Shown one piece after another: positions 9,632-20,966 of a stretch of DNA of 64,000 nt. The stretch lies in contig JAHRBS010000010.1 in assembly GCA_024305745.1 (NCBI GenBank), positions 2,115,501 through 2,179,500 of the forward strand. The letters run 5' to 3'. The first letter of the stretch is position 1; every line of letters starts with the position of its first letter. A model generated the notes under the pieces. That model ran no database searches. It saw nothing but the letters and a program-made list of their open reading frames with translations, and was not told the DNA's origin. The DNA comes from Polyporus tsugae. Taxonomy: Eukaryota; Basidiomycota; Agaricomycetes; Polyporales; Polyporaceae. Both the position numbers and the translations under genes were made by a program.

Positions 9632-12600
9632 TCACCACTTCTGCGCCGCCTGGATCACCAGCAAGCTCGCCTGTGCCGAGCCCCCGACGACGAACGCGCA
9701 CGCGACGTGCCCCAGCGTCTTCGGCAGCTCCGCGCCCAGCGTCGCCCCGCGCTCGCCCATGAGCCTCTGCAGCTCGACCTGGTGCGACTCCACCGCCATC
9801 CGCCGCGATCGCCCGGCAACGACAATCTGCCGCGCATGCGCCTGGGAGGATGCCGCTCGCGCAGCGACGTCGAGAACGTGGTGTAGGGGTTGCGCAGAGG
9901 CCTCCTCGCGGAACGTGAGGCGCGCCAATGCGCTCGCGAGCTCGGGCACCGCCGCCGCCGTCAGCTTCGTCCAGAGAAGGTCGTCCGCCGTCTCCGATGC
10001 CATCCGCGTCTGCGTCGTCTGCGCGCCGTATACCGTGTCTGGGAAGACGGTCTGCGTACATTTCGGTCGATCAGCGCTCGTCAACAATGAGATCTAAACT
10101 TTCGAATATACTTACGCTGTGCACAGTGTTGTACGCCTTGATCTGCTCAATCGTGTCCGTGGGCTCCAGCTCCGCTCCGTCGGCCTTCTTTACCCGCAGG
10201 ACCGTAGCCGTAACAGATGGGTGCATGCACAACTGCACCACGAACGCGAGCGCAGAGCGGTCGTCCGGCCCGCCAAAGAACGGCATCAAGACGTGGTACT
10301 GGCCCTCGCCCTCCGACTCCCGGCCCTGCGGGAAGCCGCGGTCCCAGAAGAGCGCGACGTCCGCAGGCGCATCAGCGAACACGCGGCGGATGAAGTGCGA
10401 GTGCGTTGCTACCGGGCTGTGGCCCTGGCCTTTTTCGCGCTTCGTCTGGAAGAGCGCATCGAAGGGGGACGCGGTTGCGTTCGCCGACGGGGAAGCGGCG
10501 TGACTCGCAGGGTCCTCCGCGATATCGTCGACGGCGCCGAGCCCGCTTGTCCAGGGGAGGATGACCATCTGGCTGCTGGATGAGCGCACGTGCCGGTTGA
10601 CGTTCTCGGAGAAGTCCTCGTAGCCGACGACAGCGAGCGCGGTGGTCACGGCCATGTGGTGGAGGTAGCCAAACGTCTTGAAGATCGCGAGCACTGGGTC
10701 GCTGAGGGCGAGTGAGTCCGCCGCCTGCGACTTGAGCACGGCCGAAGTACGGTTCGTGAGCTCGATGAGCCGGAGGGCGTCCACTTTGATGCGAGGGGAC
10801 ACAGCGGCGGTACGAGTCCGCGCGACGACTGGCATACCTTCTGCCAAGGCAGCCTTCTCGTCGACACTCGATACTTCGGAGGGAGGGGCGACGATCGTCG
10901 AAGGTGCCTGAAGGAGCTGGGTAAGCGTCATCACGGCCGGGAGCTGCTCGATTCTGTCCACCACAACGGCGAACCGGCTCTTGAGCGCATCCTGTATCTC
11001 CCGTTCCGTAGAGCCGGTGCCGTCCTCGGGGGCCGGCGCGGGTTGCTTGGGTAGTTCACCGGTGTGGACGCGGTATTTGGGCGGGTAGAAGAGGAGGGTG
11101 AGCGGCGTCGTGATGAACGTGAGCACGAGCGCGTGCAGCACGAACATGGAGAACGTGCGTGTGTCGAGGATACCGGCGGTGAGACCGACATTCAGCACGA
11201 TGAGCTCAACCAGACTATATGCGTGTCAGAATGAGCGAGTGAATGGCGCAAAGGCTGACTGACCCCTTGCAACTCATGAGGGTGCCGATGGCGCCGGACT
11301 CGCGCATGTTGAAGCCCATGAGCTTGGCTGTGACACCGCATCCGAGGAACTTGGTGAAGAATGAGACAACACAAATGAGGATCGTGTAACCCCAGGTGAC
11401 GCCGTTGTTCAAGAGTCCCAAGTTGGTGCGCAGACCTGAGAGGGCGAAGTACTAACCGCCGATGTGAGCTTGACGTAGAAGCAAAGCACAATCGTGAAGG
11501 CGTACCAGAGGAAGCAGGAGAATAGACAACAGGTCCTCAAGCTTTTCAACCAGAGAGATCTCATACCCGTTCTCGTGCGGGATAATGAGTCCCGAAAGGA
11601 ACGCGCCCTGTATTTAAGTTTAGCAACATATACCCGTTGACAACGTGTCGCACTTACGAAAATGGCGTGAATGCCAATGACATCCGTGTAGAACGCCGAG
11701 ACGAGAACCGTCAGGATTGTGACCGTCATCATCATTGCCGACGGCGAACCGGCGTCTAGACAGCCAGACTTTTTCGCTAGCCAGTAGTACGCCCACCGAC
11801 CGGGGAGGAGTATGAAGATAACAAAGCCAAGGCCCGCCAGAAGCACCCAGAGCGCCGTCAAACCAGAGGAAGCGTTTATGAGCGCGACCACGAGTGCTAG
11901 CAGTACCCATCCAACCACTAGACTCGAACAGTGTCAGTACGCCGTGAACCACGCTCGATGCCGAGGGGCGCATGAATAGAATAAGAGTGTTCCTCACCGT
12001 CGTTGCCCACACCAGCGGACAGAGTTACGACCCCGACGGTAGTGTCCAATAGCTTCAGCTCCGTGAGGATACGACAGAGCACTGGGAATGCCGTAATCCC
12101 AACCGCGACGGCCACGAACAGAATGAAGTATCCAATGTTGGCTGAGCCGTCAGTGAACTCGTGGTATATCGGGACCGCGATGGCAGCCCCGAGCCCGAGC
12201 GGAAGAATGAGGCCAACGACGGAGATGGCAGACGACGCCTTGGCGTTGCGGCGGAGCACTCTGGTGTCAATCTCCATCCCGACGATAAACATGAAGAGGA
12301 CGAGGCCGAGGTTCGCCGTAAGGTTCAGCACGGGCATGGACGCGGTCGGGAATATTGTCTGGGTGAAGCCGGGGATGTGGCCCATGACGGACGGACCGAG
12401 AAGGACGCCGCCAATGACCTCGGCGATGACGCGCGGTTGGCGGATACGCCCCAGTAGGAGCGCAAGTAGCTGGGTCATCCCGATGATGATGACTGCGGGC
12501 GCGCGAGATATGGAAGAGTACCTGTCAGCGCGACCACGGTGGCTGGGTAACGAGGGTGTACGCACTGACTTGAATGACCCATAGACGAAAAGGGTCGCTC

Positions 12601-12758
12601 GCGTTCCAATTGGCTGGGTTATCGCCTGCAAAAATGCCAGCCTAAAACACGACCGGGGGAATGAGCAGAGCCCCTAGCCACAGAAAAGCGCGACACACCT
12701 GCTCGGGGGCGGCAGCTCTGCGCGCGAGCCATATAATCTCGTCTGAAAACGCTCCCAT
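9632..12758 (-). CDS. KHA1: K+/H+ antiporter, CPA2 family (Kha1-like)
   Basis: Eight exons (minus order): 12758-12699, 12641-12566, 12492-11998, 11917-11658, 11607-11506, 11451-11264, 11214-10116 and 10051-9632. They sum to 899 residues. After a 20-residue leader comes AGIFAGDNPANWNASDP, then a run of about 12 membrane segments including MTQLLALLLGRIRQPRVIAE, NLTANLGLVLFMFIVGMEID and GAFLSGLIIPHENG, the Na+/H+ exchanger (CPA2) core. The hydrophilic C-terminal half (about residues 440-899) ends with a second conserved soluble domain (VELQRLMGERG ... ACAFVVGGSAQASLLVIQAAQKW). Yeast Kha1 exchanges K+ for H+ in the Golgi; the same role is inferred here. The first intron (12642-12698) acceptor was chosen because it alone gives the family N-terminus; a nearer AG would break the frame. 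Confidence 0.93.
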
Positions 12759-13399
12759 GTTTGCCACGGCGGTCGGGGAGAACGAAGCTGGTCGACCGCT
12801 TGGTGGTGGAAACGGTTCAACAGAAGGGGGGGGGCGCTCCGACACAAGTCGAGCAGCCTCCGACTTTGACATAAACCACAAGCGCCCGGTAGTAACTGAT
12901 ATTGGATCGGAAAAGCCCGCTAATCAAACGCTTGTCCCGTTGCGGTCGCCGGTGGCCTCTCCACAATTCTGTGCCTGGCTCGCGGCATCCTGGACCATGG
13001 CCAAGTTCAAACACAGTTGAGGCCAACGTCCGTCGATAAATGACAGCCTGCGTCAGGTGGCATGGTGACTGTCCATAGTCCTGTCCAAAACCTCGTACTA
13101 GTACTACTCATGGGTCCAGATCCCGGAACATACCACAGACGTCATCTGCAGGTCCTGCCAAGCATCAAGCAGGCGCAGCTTGAGTAAAAGCCCATGCATC
13201 CACAGGGGCAGACCTATAGACGATCCCTGCAAACGTGTTCAGAACCAGGCAGCTCGGTTCTCAACGGTCAGAGATGGGTACTTGCGCTTGGAAATTTACA
13301 AATGCATTGGCACAGCAAGATGACAGGAATTACAAATATACGGAGAAAAAAGGCGGGAAGCTCACACCAGAGACGGAGAACGAGGGAACGTACACGGCA
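12759..13399. other. Intergenic region between KHA1 start and BUD31 stop
   Basis: This contains the promoter side of the antiporter and the 3' flank of BUD31, both minus strand. Two very short plus-strand frames overlap each other and look non-coding. No repeat or RNA gene is seen. Confidence 0.5.
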
Positions 13400-14075
13400 T
13401 CAAGAGTCAGAGCTGCAGCCCCGACAACCTAATGGAGATGGTTAGTAAGAGGTTTACCTACTTGGGCGCCGCAGGGACTTACCGCAATGCACACACTCCA
13501 CGACGGTCCCTTGACGAAGCTGGGCTTTGGGTACACGGCAGATACACGTTGAACCTTGATAGTTCATATCCTATAGGACAAGGTTTAGGATGAGGAAAAG
13601 GGAGGGCCTAAATGCCAATGCATGGCGTACCTTTGTCTGAATGCACCGCAAACAGCAGAGCTTTTCATATCCAGCCTTCTTCCACTTGGCTATGAGACTG
13701 CGAGTCGAGCTGCCTTGAGCATCGCATTCCAAAGTGGGACACATACACACTCACTTTGCATCTGCGTATCCCTCCTTCAAAAGCCAGTCATACAGCTCCT
13801 TGCTGATGGCCTCGCGTTTGTAGTACAGCTCGTAGATGTACCGTGAACGAGTATGTGAGATTCGCATGATCGGCCAAAGTGACTCCGTCTTGCGCTTTCC
13901 CTCATGCGACTCATTCTCGGCATCACGCATCTTCTTTGCGTAGTCGTCGAGAATCTACATAGTTGATGCTTGCGTCAAGATGCTGACTCGAAGGCGGCGT
14001 GAAGCCACTTACACTCTCAATGTCCTCGAAGCCTTCTGGGGGCTTCTTGGTCCTCGTTGTGCGTATTTTCGGCAT
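13400..14075 (-). CDS. BUD31: Pre-mRNA-splicing factor BUD31 (G10 family)
   Basis: Five exons (minus order): 14075-14013, 13954-13755, 13697-13631, 13570-13483 and 13428-13400, coding for 148 residues. The protein begins [20 protein letters not shown], contains [19 protein letters not shown] and [17 protein letters not shown], and ends with the cysteine-rich [10 protein letters not shown] ... VECVHCGCRGC, which matches the G10/BUD31 zinc-cluster fold from end to end. Family role: a core spliceosome (NTC-related) component in the nucleus. Length is normal for the family. The last exon is only 29 nt. It is divergent from the TB2/DP1/HVA22 gene, with 453 bp between the start codons. Confidence 0.96.
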
Positions 14076-14528
14076 GTTGCCTGTCCAGGAGCCTTAGGAG
14101 AGAACACGGAGGTGACGCGAAGACGGGTGAGGTGGCTGATGGGTGCTAGCAGAAGACGAGGTCACAGAACGAGGGAGAGTGGCGGAAGAGCGGCAGACGC
14201 GTGTGGGAAGACCTCGCGGAGAGCACGCGTCGGACTCGGACGCGACTGCCCCTCAAGTTCCTGCGCTGCCTAAGTATTTACCTCTCCGACCCTAGCCACG
14301 TTGTCTCGACCCCCAGCTCATCCACCACTCGCGCCTTTCCCATTCATCTGCTCACTGGACACTCTACGCAACTCCTCCGACGCCTGCACTCCGATCTTGC
14401 CACTCACTCTATGCTCTAACACCTTTCCACGAACCTCAACATTTAACGTCGGACAACGTTGGCCATTGTCCTGCTAAACCCCCTGGCTACGTGTCGATTT
14501 TGGTAAATTATTCTGCCTCTCCGAAGCC
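14076..14528. other. Divergent promoter region BUD31 / TB2-DP1 gene
   Basis: 453 bp separate the two start codons. The sequence is pyrimidine-rich on the plus strand just upstream of 14,529, as often seen before fungal transcription starts. No TATA box stands out and no gene is seen. Confidence 0.45.
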
Positions 14529-16485
14529 ATGCCCCTGGTCGTACCAGTTCTCCGGCTGGGCTACGTCTTCCTTAACGTCTTTGATACATTCAAAACACTC
14601 CGGCTCCCTCCTCCTTCGGCAAGAAATGGTGGCCAGCCCAGTGCTCGGGCGATGAGCGCGCGCAAGCGTGCCATGAAGGGTGTCGTGACGGTTTGGATGA
14701 TTTGGGTGAGTCGGACGTCCCGTGTTCTCGACTTCCAGCTCATGGCACGAAACGCATTGCAGGCTTGTTTCACACTGTACGAACGATGGGTCGAAACTTT
14801 TGTTTGGCTATTCGTTCCGTTTTACAGCGAGATCAAGTCTCTCTTCATCCTCTTTTTTATTTTAACTCGCGCAAAGGTCAGTACTAGCAACCGCGATGCC
14901 CCCGTCGTTCGGCCTCGGTTGATCGGTTATTTCTCGCTCGCAGGGAGCAGAACCCGTCTTCCTCCACGTTATTCGACCGATCATCAAGCCGTACACCGTG
15001 CCTCTGGACGCCCTCTGCGACACCGTAGCCTCGTTCGGCGATCTGCTCATTCTCGTGGCATCGATCCCGGTGAACTATGTCCTCGGGTTCTACCGCCGGT
15101 GGTGGAAGGCCTACGACCCTCCGCAGGCAGACCCTAAGACTTGGCACCGAGACTCCGACTCGACGACTCCTCGCCCGTCTGCACACCGCACATATGTGTC
15201 TGAATCGAACGGAGATGCGCATCCCGCTGCGAAGCGGGAAGTCTCAAACGGATCGATCAAGCAGACGCGCTCTGTGATGCAGCCGCGGTCCAATGCCGTG
15301 CCGGCTAATCATCATCAAGTCTGGCGCCCTCCTGCATCTGCGTATGATGAGGAGGTTGCATTGAATCCTCACTCCGGTCTCCCGACGCCACCCCTTGAAC
15401 GCCAGCAGCGCAAGCAGTTGGCTGGAGGCCCTGCACCCATCGTCGCACCCAAACCAGTGCGCGCGGGCAACTCGGTGCAGTTCTCTGGCTTCGCGGAGGA
15501 CGACCAAGAGGGCAGCCAACACGCAGGGGCCCGGCAGGGTTTTCGCAAGTCGCTCCTATTGCCGCGTGAGCCCCGGAACCCCGGCTCCGATGGCGATTTG
15601 AGCGACGACGAGGAAACGAAAGGGGTTCAACCTAATAACGGACAAACACACGAAGACTTCGACGAGGATGGGGAGGGGGAGGAAGACGCGGAGATGAACG
15701 GCGACGAGATCACTGCACGCGCTCCATGGCAGGACGAAGACGAGGAGGAGTACGAGACCGACGTGGATGAGGACGTGTTCAACACGACGCTGGCCACGCC
15801 CGGGCCACGGCGCCGTTACCAAGAGGACGACTCTGAGTATGAGGACTACCTCGACGACACCATGCTCACGCCTCCGCCCATGAAGAAGGCCTTCTCCGTC
15901 GACAGCGCAGCTACCCGATCAACATCCCTCAGCACGACCGATACCGGTTCTTCCCTCCGAACGACACGATCCTTGTCATCCGACGGTGCTTCACTCGCAG
16001 GAAAGAAGCAACGCGCCACTCCGAAGTACGCAGGGGACGATGACAAGTTCTCCGTCGACGTCCCTCCGCGCAAAGCCGGCGCCGCTGGCAAACCTGCCGT
16101 GCCTGGCTCTCGCGCCCCGACCATCGGTCGGACGCGCGGGAAGGCCTTGCAGGCCTCCGTGGATGCCGATGATTCAGACATCGCTGAGGGCGATGCTGCT
16201 CAAGAAGGCGGGCCACGCGTTGCGAACGGACGCACGCAGCGACCTAAGCCTGCACGCGGAGACAGCCAGGGGACAATTCGGGGGCTTTCGGCGAGGGGAC
16301 GGGGGGCGAGCACGGCTCGCATCGCGGCGGCGACGGCCCGTGCTCCATCCGCTCGCATCGCGGCGAAGGAGCGTTCGAAGCCTGTCGTCAAAAAGGCTGC
16401 TGCTGGTTCTGCGAAGCCGATCGGGGCTGCTGCACCCAAGGTGGTACCCAAGGCTGCGAAGCCTGTGCAGAAAGACACGGCTTAA
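14529..16485 (+). CDS. TB2/DP1/HVA22 (REEP/Yop1-like) ER-shaping protein with long acidic tail
   Basis: Three exons, 14529-14705, 14763-14876 and 14944-16485, give 610 residues. The first about 150 residues carry the TB2/DP1/HVA22 pattern: a conserved segment containing ACFTLYERWVETFVWLFVPF, then YSEIKSLFILFFILTRAKGAE, and an amphipathic region VFLHVIRPIIKPY. Family role: reticulon-like hairpins that curve ER tubules. The remaining about 450 residues are disordered: an acidic block (EDEEEYETDVDED) and a C-terminal Ala/Lys/Arg-rich region (KAAKPVQKD). This is far longer than yeast Yop1 (about 180 residues), so a REEP3/4-like role that links ER to other structures through the tail is possible but unproven. 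Both introns are in phase 0. Confidence 0.88.
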
Positions 16486-17543
16486 TTAGCACTCGACATC
16501 TACGACGACACACGACACTCGGCATACGGCATCGACATCATCTATAGACGCATTCATCTCATTTCCCTCTCATTTCATTTCCATCCATCCCCACACACTC
16601 GTACTCTTGGCACTTTCACCTTCATACACCAACGTCCTTCGCGCTTATGTAGATCGGGGACCTGTTCGCGGCCCCGGCTGCGGGACGAGCAGACCAACTT
16701 GCATGCGGCATTCACGCAGAGACTTATCGTCCGGAACATCGATACATTGTAAATTATCACATTACACACCTCGGCGTGCACAACAACCATTAATTTGACG
16801 GAATCGCGAGTGAGATGATGGGTGGGCTCTGGTGGAAAGTACTACCAATGTGGTTCAACACTGAATTCAGGACAACAAAGCCCAAAGCCCCCGGTACATC
16901 GAGGGAACGCGTAGATCCGACCTAATGTCGCTGAACTACGACAGTGATCCAACATAATATTATGTACTTCTAGGCGGTTCTGGATTCGGTAGGAGACAGG
17001 TTCAAACACTCAGAATATTGATTCTGCTCACGAGTACGCTAGGTTGCCGTGCGATACGGTTGTTATAAACTAACGCACACCAGGAACCGGACTGAAATAT
17101 TGAGTAGCGATCAAGATACATGATAAGGATTGGAAGAGGGCACATGACCCATGATGGGATAGGATGAGTGAGCAGGGGGAAGGGCGGTATGGGGATAGCT
17201 ACTAGGATAAGTAAGTAATGTCACTGTCAGGTGATAGAAGGATGGTACATAGCGTGTATGTCGCAGCCCCTGTGAGCCTGTGAGGGAGCGACGAGGGCGG
17301 CGGCGCTGCAACGATGTACCCTCAGCCGGGTCCGATACGAAAGCGTACGTACTTCACCCGCCGGGGCCGCCTGAGCTGAAGCTGACAAACCTGGGGGTTC
17401 TGACGGGGGCCGCTAGCCAGGTTTGGTTTCTAGAAGAACTTTTTTTGGATGTATTGGATGTAAACTGCGTCGATATATAAATGTCAGAACCTGAACAGCT
17501 GGGGGCATACCCACACTACGTTCTTGACGCTGACTTCGACGCC
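16486..17543. other. Intergenic region upstream of the amidohydrolase
   Basis: About 1 kb without a supportable gene. The left part is the 3' flank of the TB2/DP1 gene. The right end carries a TATA-like element (see 17474-17481). Confidence 0.5.
17474..17481 (+). promoter_or_regulatory. TATA-like box TATATAAA of the amidohydrolase gene
   Basis: TATATAAA ends on the A of an in-frame ATG at 17481. A TATA box normally sits some 30 bp or more before the transcript start, so that upstream ATG would not be in the mRNA. The next in-frame ATG, at 17544, is therefore the better start. Confidence 0.5.
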
Positions 17544-19226
17544 ATGACCAACTATCTTCTCAAAGGAGGTACCGTCGCGACCTCTGTCCAGGGGAGCGAC
17601 CAGCCCCGTGTCTTCAAGGCGGACGTACTCATCGAGGGCAACACCATAACTTGCATCGAGGAGAACATCGCGCCCGAACCTAGAGTGGAGGTCATAGATT
17701 GTCAGGACAAGTGGATCACCCCAGGCTTCGTTGACACGCACCGGTACGCCCTCCCGCCCTCGCTGTACTCTTGCGGTTCCGTTCTCATTTGCGCATGGGT
17801 CGTCCGACTAGGCACGTGTTCATGACGGTCCTGCGCGGGACTCAATGCGAGTGCGTATATGTAAAATGCCGTTCTCCAAGACTAAGCACCTCACATTCCG
17901 CACAGCTGGCTACTGACCGAGTACCTGGTCAAGATGTCATGGTGAGTCTCCTGCCTCAAGCACACATCAAATCATTACTTACCGAAGAACCCGTCCTCAA
18001 GGTCTCTCCAAGGAACAGTGACACCAGAAGAGGCTGGCATCGGGACGCTCGCAGGCCTACTCGAGGCCCTTCATAACGGTGTCACAACGATCCTGGACCA
18101 CTTCCACGCTGCCCACACCCCGGAGCACGCGGAGGCCGCACTCAAGGCGACCATCGAGTCCGGAGCCCGCGTCATATGGGCCCCCGCCCGCCAGAGCCCC
18201 CCGACGCGTCTGTTCCCGTCCCCAGAGTGGGGCAACGATGCGCAGACGGTTCAGTGGCAGCGGGAGAAGATCAAGGAATGGGGCTCGCTCGCGGGCGGGA
18301 AGCTTCGCCCGGACGGCCGCGTCACGCTCGGGCTCGCGTACGAAATCTTCCACTGGGAGGGTACCGTGCCCACCCACCAAGAATTCCTGGCGTACGCTCG
18401 CGCGAACAATGTGAAGACGATTACGGCGCACGTCGTGAAGAGTCCGGCCATCCTCGGCTGGCGCGATGCCGGGCTGCTCGGGCCCGACGTCGTGCTCTCG
18501 CACTGCAACGCCCTCGCAGACCGTCCTGCGCTGGACGACGAGATGTGGAAGGCACTCAAAGATAGCGGGGCTGCCATTGGAGCCACGCCTGAGGACGAGC
18601 TCGGGATGGCGCACGGCAACCCCGTTGCCCTCGACGCGTTTAAAAGAGGCGTGAAGTGCGGGCTCGGCGTGGTACGTGCTCACCCCATTACGTACAACAG
18701 CTAGAAAACTGCTAAACAGTTCATTGGCTAGGATTGCTTGTCGATCAATAGCGGCGACATGTTCACGCAGATGCGCATCGTGCTCCAATGGGCCCGCGGC
18801 CACGACCACGAGCGCATCCACCTGAATAAGGAGAAGCCGCCATTCAAAAACAAGTACAACAGCGCCGACGCGTTCCGGCTTGGAACGCTTGGGGGCGCAG
18901 AGGCATTGAACCTGGCTCACCTGATCGGGACCGTCGAGGTTGGCAAGCGTGCTGACTTGCTCGTCTTCGACGCCAACTCGGTGAACCTCGGAGGGATCGA
19001 GGATCCGATCGCGGGCGTGGTCTTCCATGCCTCGAGTGAGGACGTCGAGATGGTATTTGTGGATGGGGAGATTGTGAAGAAGAACCGCAAGCTGGTCCGC
19101 GACTGGGCACCTGTCGTGAAGGAGCTCAAGAATAGGGCGGATGATATTCGTAAGCGGTGGCCGGCGGAGGCCTTGGACGAGCGGTGGAAGCAGTGGTACG
19201 ATGCAAATGGTGCACCGACCATCTGA
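17544..19226 (+). CDS. Amidohydrolase family protein (cytosine/guanine deaminase-like, metal-dependent)
   Basis: Five exons, 17544-17743, 17812-17850, 17906-17941, 18002-18671 and 18732-19226, code for 479 residues. The N-terminal beta-sandwich strand is followed by PGFVDTHRHVF, the first metal site of the amidohydrolase (TIM-barrel) superfamily. Further features are GVTTILDHFHAAHTPEHA, TAHVVKSP, DVVLSHCNALADRP and the C-terminal VGKRADLLVFD, matching the 5-methylthioadenosine/atrazine-hydrolase-like branch. Substrate cannot be told from sequence; hydrolytic deamination or dechlorination of a heterocycle is the family theme. In the first motif the second metal ligand lies in DTHRH, the usual fungal variant. 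An upstream in-frame ATG at 17481 would add 21 residues, but a TATA box overlaps it. A decayed relative lies at about 5.0 kb. Confidence 0.9.
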
Positions 19227-19535
19227 CGGGGCTGTAGTCGAGCTTTGACCATTTGCAATGCATGAGTAGCCATGAATGTCCTCGATCACGCCCAACTCTG
19301 GCTCATGGGATATCTGCGGATATCTGCAAGAGTATCAGCACCCTGGCTGGAGGAGAGCATTTACCTTGGAGAACGGCAGATCGTGGATAATCAACCTTGA
19401 CGGTTGTGCAAAATTCGAGGCTACCGGGGAACGGCGGTATGCTCCAATTATTCCCATTACTGAAGCATGCAATGTCTCGTGGCACACCTATGAGTCTCCC
19501 GGTTCGCCTCCATCTGTCAACTGATATCCAAAGCA
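19227..19535. other. Convergent 3' intergenic region
   Basis: This lies between the stop codons of the amidohydrolase (plus) and SLC1 (minus). No gene or repeat is seen. It must hold both terminators and polyadenylation sites. Confidence 0.5.
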
Positions 19536-20796
19536 TCAGTTGCTCGGTCGACCAACCAAGACCATCCCGTCATCCTCCTCCGTCTCTGTCCCGTACTCGC
19601 TGCCCTCCATCCGGCTGTAGGTCAGCACGGGCGAGGACGTCGCCGAGTTCTCGGAGACACTACTTGATGTTCGACTCTCCGTTCTCGGCTGTTCGGGTTC
19701 ATTCGCCTTCGGTTGTTCAGTTGGTATGGATGATGGAGTGGGGGTGTCTAGAGAGGTGGGCGTCACGGCGGGATGCGCGGTCCTGGGCTCGATGCCTGGA
19801 GGAGGGGGAGCAGAGATCTCGCGCAGAGACTCGACCATCATGTCATGCACGCGAATTGCCAAATCGGACACGTCTGCAGCCGTAAGGCCTTCGGTGGAGA
19901 CAGGCGGAAGGACTGGAGGCACGACATGAGCTACTCATACTAAACTGACCGCACTGCTGTGGCGCACCTTTGACCCTGAGCGTACCGCTCTCAAACACGC
20001 CCTTTCTGTACAACCTCCAGTAGTTCTCGCATATGACTGGAACGATCGGGACTTGCGCCTGGACGGCGGTATGGAAGGCGCCCTTCTTGAGGGGAAGCAT
20101 ATCTGGGTATGGGCGCATCGAGCGCGTGCCCTCCGGGAAGAGCCAGAGCGAGCTCTGGCGTTGCTTCATAATCTCGCCTGCTGCGGTGAGCGAGCGCACG
20201 GCGCGCGCGTTGTTACCGCGGTCGACGAAAACGGCCCCGGCGAGGGTCATGAATTGACCGAGGAACGGCGACCACTGCAGCTCCTTCTTCGCCATAATGG
20301 AAGCTCGACGGGGAAATATTCTGTAGACGACACATATGGTCCCATACGATTCGATTAGAGGTTCAAATTTGAGGTAAGAAAGAGAGTGGGATGGTAAACG
20401 GGTGTCAGGGTTGTGGGTCCACTAAGATTGGATGATGGAGACGCACCTCCCGAGGTAGAGGATGTCGAGCATGCTCTGATGGTTGCCGACCAGGACGGCG
20501 GGGCGTGTTTCAAGGTGCTCCTCGCCCTCTACAATAAGACGGATGCCGATCACGCGGCTGGCGAGGAAGTAGAAGCTACGGGCGATGACATAGAATACGT
20601 CGAAACGGCGTCCTGTGAGGCCCATGCCGATCGAACATATCACTCCCCATATTGAGCAGACTCCGAGGGTGGAAAGGTAGAGACCGATGCGGACATAGTA
20701 ACGGGCGAATGGGTTGGAATCCGCGAAGGTCTTGAGGGCGAAGATGGGGAGAGAGACGTAGACGAGAGGCTTGATGATGCTGGCTAGGACAGACAT
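19536..20796 (-). CDS. SLC1: 1-acyl-sn-glycerol-3-phosphate acyltransferase (Slc1/PlsC)
   Basis: Three exons (minus order), 20796-20447, 20320-19968 and 19912-19536, encode 359 residues. PlsC motifs are in order: NHQSMLD (His106, Asp111), VFVDRGN, LWLFPEGTRS (residues 176-184) and VPIVPVICENY. N-terminal hydrophobic segments (about residues 8-25 and 38-60) anchor it in the ER membrane. Reaction: lysophosphatidate plus acyl-CoA gives phosphatidate, the precursor of phospholipids and triacylglycerol. The C-terminal about 90 residues are a Ser/Thr/Pro/Glu-rich tail not needed for the fold. It shares a 170-bp divergent promoter with the coiled-coil gene at 20,967. Confidence 0.95.
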
Positions 20797-20966
20797 GGTC
20801 GAAGCCTCGTCGTCTGGGGAGGGAGATGAGGGCGATGGAGGTCGCGGAGGAGAGGAAAATGACGAGGGAAACCCACGCGGACAAGAATCAGGACACGGGG
20901 TCGGAGTCTGAAGCGAGCTCAGCGACATCGTCCTCATCGCCGGCCACTTTCCCGTGTTTCCGCACC
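20797..20966. promoter_or_regulatory. Short divergent promoter, SLC1 / coiled-coil gene
   Basis: Only 170 bp separate the two divergent start codons, so 5' UTRs and promoter elements of both genes must be packed here. No TATA box is evident. Confidence 0.45.

Noticed and set aside
14998..16478. Long open frames antisense to the TB2/DP1 gene
   Set aside because: They mirror a GC-rich, low-complexity coding exon on the other strand, which creates open antisense frames by composition alone.
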